DNA from: Mauremys mutica
Lineage: Eukaryota > Chordata > Testudines > Geoemydidae
DNA: 64,000 nucleotides
Assembly (NCBI RefSeq): GCF_020497125.1
Contig: NC_059089.1
Location: 28,352,282 to 28,416,281 of the forward strand
Direction of reading: 5' to 3'
Under the pieces are notes generated by a model. It had not been told where the DNA came from, ran no database searches, and saw nothing but the letters and a program-made list of their open reading frames with translations. Shown here in pieces: positions 55,678 to 64,000 of the stretch (positions within the stretch are counted from its first letter, which is position 1; every line of letters starts with the position of its first letter). The translations under genes and the position numbers were made by a program.

Positions 55678-58600
55678 GGCAAGATATGACTGTTCATACG
55701 TTATGGTAGCTTCCTACCTTACCATCAGCCGTACAGGAAGTACAGCTACGGCAGGAGGGACCCCTTCTGTCATCAGTTAGAGCTGTGCAGTCAGCCTCTG
55801 GAGCACAAGGTATGGCAGAGAGGTATGCCCCTGGGATGGCAGATAGTAACTGCAGACAGTTCTGGGGTGGGGCACAGCAGTTGTTTAACACTCTGCACCC
55901 AGACCAGCAAGCAAGTTAGAAGACCCAACAGAGCCTCTTGTCCAGGTCTTCTCATGTGTGTCTTGGCTGCTGTGCTTCCCTTGTGCAGCCATGGATCTAC
56001 CAACCCGGTTCCACCCTCCCCTTGGCTTGCCGCCGTTACTCATCCCAAGGGGGTAACCAAACCCTCCCTTGCCAGTGCAGCTGTACTGGGACGTCTCTGC
56101 GAGGATCATGGATGAAGAGGGCAAGGTTCGCTCTAGGCAAGGAAGAGCAACGTAACCAGCTGAAAACTCAGGGTTATTTTAGGAAGGCAGCGTGTAGCCT
56201 TCTCCTTTGGAATTTGGCCAGTGTTGTTGGAATGGCAGGATATTTTCTCTGATGCAGCCAGTCACTTATTGCCAAGGTCTGCTGAGCTATCTGAGCTAAG
56301 AGTGGAGATTCCCATTTTATTTATCACTGCAGCTGAATAACCGTTTCCTTTTATTATAACTGAAGCCCTTGACACCGAACCAGTTCCTGCTACATCTCAG
56401 CTCTAAGGGAAGCCTAGAGATGAATCTTCCCCCACTGCTCTTATGTGTACATGCTTCATTGCTGCACAACAGCATTTCATGCAGATGGCATCTCTGGACT
56501 TTACTTGTTCCTTCAGCACGTTCACATTCAGCAGACACAAGCTATTCTCTTCCATTGCACTAGCCCAGGCCAAAAATCCACTGTTAAAGTCTTGATGTTT
56601 TAATTTAAGAAAAAAACAATCCACTCCATGTTTTCTGTCTAACCCCATTTCTATTTAAGATGTTTTCCTCTCCGGAATGACTACAGCCTCATGATAATAG
56701 TATAAAGTTCATGCATGGCTTTCCTTGTCTTTTGCACCATAATATGCCACCCATTTTAAAGCTGAACTCCCCAGGTGAATACAATGGGAGCTCTCTAAAA
56801 AAGCAACGACCTTTGATTTTTCTCTATTTACAGCCAATTAAGGTCCGAGCCTGTGAGGTAATTAGCGACCCCCATTCCCTGTTTGTCCCAGTTAGAGTTG
56901 AGGTTGCTCACAGGATCAGGTCCTTGCCATTGTAAGTAAGGCCAAACTCTCCTATTTTTTTTTTTTTTATTCAGACTCATTTTGAGTAGCAGCTCAGACT
57001 GGAGATTTGCTGAGTAAATAGTCTCAACAATAATCTCAGCCTGATTCCAACTAATTAAATCCTGTACAAACATCCCTCTCTGGGCCAATATAGTGAAAGA
57101 CAACGAAAACACAGAAAACCAGACAGAGCTTTCCTCCAGATTTTGCCCGGCCCTTTAATCCTGTATCTTTTGAAAGATAGTAACGTCCTTAAGATGAGGG
57201 GGTCAGCCTTCTTGCCCTCAGCATCAAGCAGTGGAATTTTTCAATAATGAACAGCTGGGTCACCAGCGACACAAAAGCTGCTGTAATATCCTGTAGGCTT
57301 ACGGGGCACAACAGAAATCCCAAAGCAAATCATGATGTACACAGAATGGGACCATCCTTTTCTATTAAGGAGGCCACTTCAAACCAGCCTCAACTCCACC
57401 TTTTCTCCAGCTTTTTGGAGGTGGGATTATCCCCTGCGTATATTTAATCACACGTTGGGGGATGGATTTGATTGCCTTTTTAGAGTTGGAGTAAGTTAAA
57501 AACCCTAGACTGGCACACAGAGAAAAAGAGCCTTCATTCAGGCATTCTTAGCTGAGAGATATTTACAAACAAACGTTTAGATTAGGAGAAGTTTTAACAT
57601 TGCTGCAGATACTGAACATAGGCTCTATGCAGTCAAGTGAAATGCAAGGGGTAATAGCTTTATAAACTGTAGGCCCAGACAGAGCAAGTGCCGGGATATT
57701 TTTTAAGCTTTTAGCCTTTTTCTTTCTTTTTGTTTTCCATGGAATAGATGACATTCTTCAGGAGAAGATTGATGAATTGCCTTAAATGCCCATTAAAGCA
57801 AAAAAGTAAATCAGGATAACAAAACAAAAAACTAACAAATGGTAAAAATGTTTTTATGTATTACAAAAGTCAGTGTACAATGTACGTGAGATAAGTTAGA
57901 GATTCCTGATTAAAAGCAGTTTGTGTCAAGGAAGTTACCACTTGCAACATGGAGAACATCTGACAGTGATTAAATGGAGCTAGCTATTAGATTTTTCCTA
58001 AAGAAACAATAGTTAAACATATCTCCACAAGTATGAAACACTTTATGTACTGTATCTGGTACACCTCATTTAAATTGACTTAGATGGAACAGACACACTA
58101 AGCCTAACTAGTAGGTTATTAAGAATATAAACCTGGTGCCCAAGAATTTACAATCAGTTATATGGGAGGTATCCTGACTTTCCTCCTTTTCCCAGTGCTT
58201 TCATTTGCTAAGCATGTGCTGTAAAGATGTCACATTTGCAGCAGGGGACAAGTTTCGGATGTTTCTTACAAACAGTTTTAAGTTACATTGCTGTGGCAAA
58301 TGTCTCTGTCTGTAAATACAGCATACACACAGCACTGGAGCCTCTCGAGAATAATATGGGAAAGTACAGATACATGTTACTTTAGATAGAACGGTCTTCA
58401 TTTATTTATCAGTTTGTTTGGAAATTTTAATACATTTTGATAGAAAAAAATTGACAGAAGAGTTGTTTTCTATGAGATGATGAACAGTCAAAAAAGTTTT
58501 TCAGCTCTGCTAAACCACTTAAAGGTTTGGAAAATATGTCTTAAATTAAACATATCATACTTTTAATACTAGTGGTTAGCAAAGAAGATTTGGAAATTCA

Positions 58601-60210
58601 TCCAGCTTGAAGTATACAGTAGTTGCAAATCAATGAAGTGTTGCAACTAATAATCATCATTTAATATGGGTCCCCTGAAAGTATCTTTTAATGTCATTGG
58701 CTTACAGATCAAGAAACATGTTTAGACAGTTGTTACAGAGCTCTGTTTACACTGGCATGCCCTAATTCACATAAAGAGCCAGGAAAGAACAGACGAGTCA
58801 GAAAATCTTCAGCATTTCAATATGATTTTAATTATGATTTTTCCTGTTATTTTGTGAGATGAGTGGGCAGAATTTCTAATGCTCCACTGCTGTTAGCTCA
58901 GTCAATATGACATTTTTGGAATGCACAAATCATACAGTTGTGTCTATATCATTTTGCACATACTATTCACATTTAAAGGTTTCTAAAAGGATGCCACTTC
59001 CATTAAAAACTGAGGGATACCCATTTTCTAGTCTGTCTCTTGCAGCATTACATCCATCTCCAAGTCTCTGCAGTGGTCAGGGCAAGGTTCACTCAGGATT
59101 ATTCCAAAGGTTCCAAACAAGAAATGTGCTGAGGACCTGCTGCTAGTAGGTGGGCGCTTACGCAATCAGTGTCCCAAGGGATTTGGACGCTCCATGTATT
59201 GTATTCATATAACAGCATTATGAAATTTAAAAAATGAGAATGAACTATTAATGCAAAGCTCTTCTCCCTTTTATGTAACTCACTGACAGACACAAAATTA
59301 CCTTGAAAATGTTACGAAACAGCAAGGGAGAAATATGTTGCAGGGAAAAGACTTGAGAGCAGGGGAAAGATCTTGCTACTCTTTTGTCCTATTCAGCTGT
59401 GCAGAATTATTTGCTAGGTTAAAAACTATGAGTTGGGCTGCTTCCAAGTAGAAGCCTGCATCATACACAAAACACGCCAGAATTTGTTCTTTTTATGGGA
59501 ATCCTAGATTCAGTGGAGTGAAGTGAAGGGACTCATGAGGGTCACTAGGAGAAGCCACTGCGTCATGGGTACGTATGTTACATGCCTACATCCTGGGGTG
59601 ATACTGACTGGGTGTTCTATAAGAAAGGACAGCTTGAAAGGTAGTTGTTTTCTTGTGGCTGGCTTTGTTTGGAGGAATGAGCTCTTCGTTCAGTCACCCC
59701 TTGGCAAAGCTTCAAGCCGTAATCATTCCAATTAGGTGATAGTTTTGAATGACCTGCTCTGTGAAATGTCAAACACTGAAACATGGTTAGCGGCCAAAGG
59801 AACCAAAGTGCTGAGCACATTTTCTGAGCCGTGCTGCCCTCGGGTCCATGGAAGAACTGGGCATTTTTATCCTCTCTGGAAGATTGTGATGAAAGCCTGA
59901 TTATTTAGCACCGTGTTTGTTGGCTCTCAGCTTAGCCTGCTTTGGGCAGCTGTCAGGATGGCCTGGTTGAGGGTCAGAGTGAGAGGTGCAGCTAGTCATT
60001 GGCATAGCTTTGTGAGGACATTAACCAAGAAGCTACCTGCTGGACTGTTGGTTCACCCGTGAGCGCTACATGTTTTTTCAAACATAAAAGTCACGGTCGT
60101 GTCTTCCCACTCTTGGTGTCACATGCCAGGCACTTGGCTGGTGGTGTTATTCGTGGTTGGTATGGTTGTGCCTAGGGATGAACCAAGATCAAGCCCTGGT
60201 GTACTCGTCA
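55678..60210. other. Unique-looking non-coding DNA
   Basis: About 4.5 kb with no exon or named repeat. 57.7-58.9 kb is AT-rich with long unique tracts. A T run lies at about 56957-56968. Confidence 0.4.
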
Positions 60211-60300
60211 CTGTATAAACACAGCATAGGGGACAATCTCTGCCCTGAAGAGGTTACAGTCTAAATAGAAAGAACAGATGAAGGGTTGGGGAAACAAACA
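60211..60300. repeat. Ancient dispersed repeat fragment
   Basis: 'GGACAATCTCTGCCCTGAAG', 'AGGTTACAGTCTAAATAGAA' and 'AGAACAGATGAAGGGTTGGG' form the segment that follows the 'CTAGGCCCTGTACAAACAC' motif in the same old family as 43865-43925. Confidence 0.55.
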
Positions 60301-60348
60301 AGCAGAGTGAGCAGCGTGATGTCAGCAAATGTCACATTAATTCCACCC

Positions 60349-60367
60349 TGTGTGTGTGTGTGTGTGT
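60349..60367. repeat. (TG)n microsatellite
   Basis: About nine and a half uninterrupted TG units. Confidence 0.9.
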
Positions 60368-61734
60368 TAGCTGAGAAAAGCTAAAGAGAAAGAGAAGGGA
60401 TGAGAGCGGGAGCACTGAAGGAAGGGAGTTGGGAGACAGGGCAGGGGAAGATGGAAGAGGGCATGAGGAGCAGCTGTGGCGTGTGATGTGTCTTCTGCAG
60501 AGTGCTAATCAACAAGAAATTTAAAAAAATTCACCCATGCCCTTGCATCTCTCTAGACTTTGGCATATAATCCATCTGTAAGGGGATAACAGAGAAATGG
60601 CTTCTGTTAGCTTTTAGAAGCCAGAAATTGTTTGGATTCATGGCAAAGTCATAACTATTAATATAGCCACACTCGCTGGCAATGGCGTCATGGGCAAGTG
60701 CTCAGTAAAACCCATCCAATTCCAGCCCTTGGGGCCCAATCGCACTCTCATTGAAGGCTGTTGGCAGGAAGTCACGTAATACTGGAAGTTTCATACCAGT
60801 GCCATAGGCCTGCTGTGGGACCAGGTACAGTGATCGTGACTGGAGTCAGACCATTGGTTTTTACACACCCTTGTCGTAAAAGGGGGACTGCAGCTCCCAT
60901 GTGGGGAAAATTACACTCCTGTGTGGGGAAAACAGTCCACACCTTGGACGTCATGGAGAGGGGCTCAGAAAAGTGTGATATGGGGGGTTTCTCCACATTG
61001 GCTGCTGGAGTGTGTCCGTGTGAACACGGGTATAGATGTATGTGTGAAGTGCACAATCAAATGCTCCATGGAAAAACACAGCCCACAGCCCCGTTGATAA
61101 CCTGATACGTGACTTCTTTTTATTCCCCCTTATTCATTTACCCGTTCTGGATGGGCTAAGTCCTTGTCCCATCCTCACTCAGAGATGTGAGCTGATGATG
61201 TTCAAACTCACTCACTTTGCGGAGTTTGGCACTACTGGTGATTCTAAGACAGTAATGCCAAGTAAACTCATCTAAACAGCCTCCCTGGGCTTGCAAATCC
61301 CTAGGGTTCTCTTCCACCATCTCCTCTGTTCTGGCTTCCTATGGCCTAGTGTGATACTCCCATCCCCCCTTAAATCTTGGGAGCAATTAGCAAGGCCTGC
61401 CTGGAGCTCCTGCAGAGTTCTAACACCTGGCTCCTTGCAGGGGGGATTGACAATACAATCCTGCATCCCTCCACTATGTCTGGACTTGTGCACTTCTCCC
61501 CTCAGGGCACCCTGCACTGCTTGTACTGCGAGAACTCAAACTGCCTTCACTACATAGAGAAACAGTGCAGCCTCTGCTCCATGCCGGGAGTGACCACGCC
61601 AGCCGCTGGCCTAGCTACACCCTGCCCATCCCCTTTTAAATATTGCCAGAACCATTCGGCAGAAAGTCACTTCAGCATCTTTTAGTATTTTCGTGGTTCC
61701 TTTCCTGCTATTTGTTAAATTGTTAGCCGATTGG
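60368..61734. other. Unique-looking non-coding DNA
   Basis: No gene recognised. 'GTGGGGAAAATTACACTCCT' and 'GTGTGGGGAAAACAGTCCAC' near 60900-60940 form a loose direct repeat. Confidence 0.4.
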
Positions 61735-61935
61735 GCACTAGGAACGTAGGACTGGCAGGGACATCTGGGGTCATCAAGTCCAGCCCCCTACCGATACCAG
61801 ATCACATCATCCTGTTCATAAATTTTTCAAGCTCCATTTTAACACTGAGATTGTTTGTCCTGCACTGTTCCTATTGGAAGGCTGATCCAGAACCTCACTC
61901 CTCTGATGGAGTTATTTACTCAGAAACAGAACCTC
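61735..61935 (-). mobile_element. CR1 LINE 3' fragment
   Basis: 'GGACTGGCAGGGACATCTGG' with 'GGTCATCAAGTCCAGCCCCC' is the reverse of the CR1 3' signature (AGGTCATCTAGTCCAACCCCC type). It is followed by the expected interior: 'CAAGCTCCATTTTAACACTG' and 'CCTATTGGAAGGCTGATCCA'. The copy is old, with many substitutions, and keeps only the 3' region. Confidence 0.75.
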
Positions 61936-62017
61936 ACTGTCCTTTGGAATGACGTGGGGCCCATTATTAACTGGCTTTTATGAACTCTTCCAAAAGCCTG
62001 CAGAACACAGAGATTTA

Positions 62018-62122
62018 GGGCCTGATTCTGATCTTGCTTGAACTGGTTTTAGAGCAGTGTGACTCCCTTGACTGCCAGGGAAGTATTCCTGATTTACACC
62101 TGCATAGGATCAGAATCAGGCT
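62018..62122. repeat. Palindromic MITE with perfect 14-bp ends
   Basis: GCCTGATTCTGATC (62020-62033) and GATCAGAATCAGGC (62108-62121) are exact reverse complements. The interior, 'TTGAACTGGTTTTAGAGCAG' to 'CCTGATTTACACCTGCATAG', is a partly decayed mirror. It is the best-preserved ends of this family in the window. Confidence 0.75.
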
Positions 62123-62407
62123 CTTCCCATATTAAACTTGGTCCTATGTAGCAAGTTTCCTGCCAGTATTCACCTCATCCTATTGCTTCCCTGTATGTAT
62201 TATACAATGTAATGTTGTTGCTGATGGATTTGTTGGCACCTTTCATGCTTTCATGCAAGGGACATAAGGACTCTCTTCTTATTGCCTTTTAAATACATTA
62301 GGAGCAAGAGAAAGACAAAGGGAAGTGTAGGTACGGAGTGGGGAAACAGAGCTAGTAACTGGTGACATCAAGAAGACTGAGGTGTTTCATGTCTATTTTG
62401 CTTAAGT

Positions 62408-62421
62408 CTTCACTGAAAAGG
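62408..62421. repeat. Target-site duplication, left copy
   Basis: The 14-mer CTTCACTGAAAAGG is repeated exactly at 62610-62623. Only one copy is expected in uninterrupted CR1, so it marks the insertion site. Confidence 0.9.
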
Positions 62422-62609
62422 CAGCCAAGAGTCCTGTGGCCCCTTATAGACTAACAGACGTATTGGAGCAGGAGCTTCCGTGGGTGAATACCCACTTCAT
62501 CAGATGCAACACGAAAGCTCATGCTCCAATACGTCTGTTAGTCTATAAGGTGCCACAGGACTCTTTGCTGCTTTTACAGATCCAGACTAACATGGCTACC
62601 CCTCTGATG
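62422..62609 (+). mobile_element. Palindromic Penelope-like fragment inside CR1
   Basis: It has the same family and structure as 37794-38000 but in the plus orientation. An inverted arm (from 62422 to about 62507) is followed by a plus-strand copy from about 62510 ending '...CAGACTAACATGGCTACCCC' with TCTGATG at 62609. The arms match closely with a few differences, such as CCCC against the GGTGCC complement. The minus strand of the left arm carries an intact CTGATGA box (62503-62497), an extra A and stem II GTGGGT/ACCCAC, but GGAA instead of GAAA. The right copy has lost the first box. Flanking 14-bp duplications show retrotransposition into an existing CR1. Confidence 0.7.
62468..62507 (-). 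ncRNA. Hammerhead-ribozyme-like motif, decayed
   Basis: Minus-strand order: GCAT (62507-62504), canonical box CTGATGA (62503-62497), one extra A, and stem II GTGGGT/ACCCAC around ATTC (62495-62480). Then GGAA replaces GAAA (62479-62476), followed by GC, TC and CTGC, where ATGC is expected for stem I. The first core box is intact here while the second is broken, the reverse of the copy at 37924-37963. Confidence 0.45.
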
Positions 62610-62623
62610 CTTCACTGAAAAGG
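62610..62623. repeat. Target-site duplication, right copy
   Basis: An exact second copy of the 14-mer at 62408-62421. CR1 sequence resumes immediately after it. Confidence 0.9.
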
Positions 62624-62689
62624 TTAATGGTGACCAGAAACTCCACACAATTAATATTAACAACAAGGGGGAAGCTATCTCGGAACTGT

Positions 62690-63060
62690 TAGCAGTTACC
62701 TTTGAGAACTCCTGGAGGATGGGTGAGGTCCCAGAGGACTGGAGAGGAGCTAACATAGAACCTGTCTTTAAGAAGGGAAACAAAGAGAACCCAGGGAATT
62801 ATAGACCATTCAGCCTGACTTCGGTACCTGGAAAGCCACGGAACAAATTATTAAACAATCAGTTTGTAAGCACTTGGGGGTTAATAGGAATAGTCAGCCT
62901 GGATTTGTCATGAATAAATCATGCCAAACCAACCGAATGTCCTTCTTTGCCAGGGTTACTGGCTTAGTGCATGGGACAGAAGCAGTAGATGTGACATATC
63001 TTGATTGTTACCAAGGCTTGACAAAGTCCAACATGAAATAAGCTAGGGAAGTGTGGGCTA
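62690..63060 (+). pseudogene. CR1 reverse transcriptase remnant, N-terminal part
   Basis: The frame from about 62719 reads 'GEVPEDWRGANIEPVFKKG' and then 'NKENPGNYRPFSLTSVPGK'. This is the start of the CR1 reverse transcriptase (fingers region; NYRP.SLTS is a hallmark). The frame is stopped by TGA at 62911-62913. The later 'TYLDCYQGLTKSNMK', where the family has a YLDFSKAFD motif with the first catalytic aspartate, keeps YLD but has lost the downstream residues. No functional protein is possible. Confidence 0.8.
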
Positions 63061-63068
63061 GATGCATG

Positions 63069-63076
63069 GGTGCACA
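63069..63076. repeat. hAT target-site duplication, left copy
   Basis: The octamer GGTGCACA is repeated exactly at 63429-63436. Joined across the insertion, 'GGGTGCACAACCAGTTGATA' restores CR1 reading order. Confidence 0.9.
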
Positions 63077-63428
63077 CAGTGCCGGCTCTACAGGTTTTGC
63101 CGCCCCAAGCAGCATGCGGAATTGCCACCGCAGGCAGCGGGGACAGTCCGTGTGCCCTTAGGGCGGCAGGTGCGTTTCCGCGGGGGCGGCAATTCGGCGG
63201 CAGCTTCTATGTTTAGCTGAAGCTTCCCCTGACAGCTAAACATGGAAGCTGCTTCCAAATTGCCACCACCGCTGAAACGCGCCTGCCGCCCTAAGGGCAC
63301 ACGGACTGTCCCCGCCACCTGCGGTGGCAATTCGGCGCGCTGCTTGGGGGCAAAACAGGGACTGCCGCCTCTTGCATATTGCCGCCCCAAGCACCAGCTT
63401 AGAATGCTGGTGCCTGGAGCCGGCCCTG
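63077..63428. mobile_element. 352-bp non-autonomous hAT element
   Basis: The ends are CAGTGCCGGCTCTACAG and CTGGAGCCGGCCCTG, inverted repeats of the hAT CAGNGNCGGC type, with exact 8-bp flanking duplications. The interior is a large imperfect palindrome centred near 63225, with arms including 'GCAGCTTCTATGTTTAGCTG' and 'CAGCTAAACATGGAAGCTGC', and 'CCCTTAGGGCGGCAGG' mirrored by 'CCTGCCGCCCTAAGGG'. It encodes no transposase and would have depended on an autonomous hAT. The alanine-, arginine- and proline-rich frames through it are artefacts. The clean ends suggest a fairly recent insertion. Confidence 0.9.
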
Positions 63429-63436
63429 GGTGCACA
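63429..63436. repeat. hAT target-site duplication, right copy
   Basis: An exact second copy of GGTGCACA. Confidence 0.9.
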
Positions 63437-64000
63437 ACCAGTTGATAGACCATACTCAGAGAATAGCAATCAGTGGTTCATTGTCAAACTGGGAGGGGTT
63501 ATATAGTGGGGTCCCGCAGGGGTCAGTCCCGGTTCCGGTACTATTCAATATTTTCATTAATGACTTGGATAGTGGAGAGTATGGTTATAAAATGTGCATC
63601 TGACACCAAGCTGGAAGGGGATGCAAGCACTTTGGAGGACAGTATTCAAATTCCAAACAACCCTGACAAATTAGATAATTGGTCTGAAAGCAACCAGATG
63701 AAATTCAATAAAGACAAGTGCAAAGTACTTCTCTTAGGAAGGAAACGTCAAATGCATAACTAGAAAATGAGGAATAACTGGCTAGATGATAGTACTGCTG
63801 AAAAGGACCTGGGAGTGATAATGGACCAGAAATTGAATACGAGTCAACAATGTGATGCAGTTGTGAAAAACGCTGATATCATTTTGGGGTTATTAACAGA
63901 AGTATCATATGTAAGACATGGGAGGTAATTGTCCCGCTCTGCTCAGCACCAGTGAGGCCTCGGCTGGAGTCCTGGGTCCCGTTTGGGTTCCATGCTTTAG
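63437..64000 (+). pseudogene. CR1 reverse transcriptase remnant, catalytic and C-terminal part
   Basis: Translated pieces follow CR1 order across frames. '[11 protein letters not shown]' (about 63540-63572) is followed by '[19 protein letters not shown]', then 'LDNWSESNQMKFNKDKCK' and 'VLLLGRKRQMHN', then 'WLDDSTAEKDLGVIMDQKL' and 'QQCDAVVKNADIILGLL'. The family's FADD catalytic box is CASD here, so one catalytic aspartate is lost. Frame changes and stops occur around 63575 and after MHN (TAG at 63761-63763). The copy continues beyond the window. Confidence 0.85.

Larger units (their letters stand above)
62291..64000 (+). mobile_element. CR1 LINE copy with two nested insertions
   Basis: CR1 sequence is recognised in three pieces. 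62291-62421 starts 'AAATACATTAGGAGCAAGAG'. 62610-63076 covers early reverse-transcriptase sequence. 63429-64000 covers the catalytic and thumb region and continues past the window end. Between the pieces sit a PLE-type palindrome (62422-62609) and a hAT element (63077-63428). Compared with the usual CR1 order, a stretch is also deleted near 62675, where 'AACAAGGGGGAAG' joins 'CTATCTCGGAACTG', and another just before the hAT at about 63063. CR1 makes an endonuclease/reverse transcriptase for target-primed retrotransposition. This copy is dead. Confidence 0.85.

Noticed and set aside
63088..63453. 121-residue open frame on the minus strand
   Set aside because: It is contained almost wholly in the non-autonomous hAT element, and its repeated motifs reflect the palindrome.

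Overview
The window looks like nuclear DNA of a turtle (Testudines). The basis is the repeat content: a CR1 LINE in the form common in turtle genomes, Penelope-like retroelement (PLE) ends, several hAT-type and other short inverted-repeat DNA elements, MIR/CORE-SINE relics, and many copies of short palindromic repeats with the motif 'CCTGATTCTG...CAGAATCAGG'. This assignment rests on remembered repeat families, not a database search. I see no protein-coding exon, rRNA or functional tRNA that I can defend. The window reads as intergenic or intronic sequence.

Layout. 1-10 kb: mostly unique AT-rich DNA with microsatellites. 10-14 kb: a MIR relic, an 18-bp perfect hairpin, an aged inverted-repeat element and a 640-bp hAT relic. 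14-24 kb: a MIR relic, a 330-bp hAT (Charlie-like) relic, two short palindromic elements in tandem, a 117-bp inverted repeat and a larger palindromic element. 24-33 kb: mostly unique, with two palindromic remnants. 33-34.5 kb: a CR1 3' end abutting a palindromic element, an 18-bp tandem repeat and a 175-bp mariner/pogo-like MITE. 37.8-38.0 kb: a PLE-type insertion with a 15-bp target-site duplication and perfect 78-bp inverted arms. 41-46.9 kb: MIR and unclassified repeats, two PLE 3'-end copies, a tRNA-derived relic and palindromic remnants. 47-50 kb: long AT-rich unique DNA that may hold conserved regulatory elements. 50-52.6 kb: a MIR with an internal insertion and a GC-rich block. 54.4 kb: a PLE 3' fragment. 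55.6 kb: a perfect 21-bp hairpin. 61.7-64 kb: a CR1 3' end, a palindromic MITE, then a CR1 copy that runs off the window end.

The most informative region is 62.3-64.0 kb. A dead CR1 LINE is interrupted twice. One insertion is a palindromic PLE-type element with a 14-bp target-site duplication. The other is a 352-bp non-autonomous hAT element with a perfect 8-bp duplication. Removing each insertion restores CR1 continuity, so the order of events can be read directly.

The most interesting signal is an RNA fold shared by the PLE-type remnants at 37.8, 54.4 and 62.4 kb. It resembles a minimal hammerhead ribozyme: a CUGANGA-like box, a short stem-loop, a GAAA box, GC, UH, and a closing 4-bp stem. 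Each local copy is mutated, and all carry one extra A compared with the canonical core.
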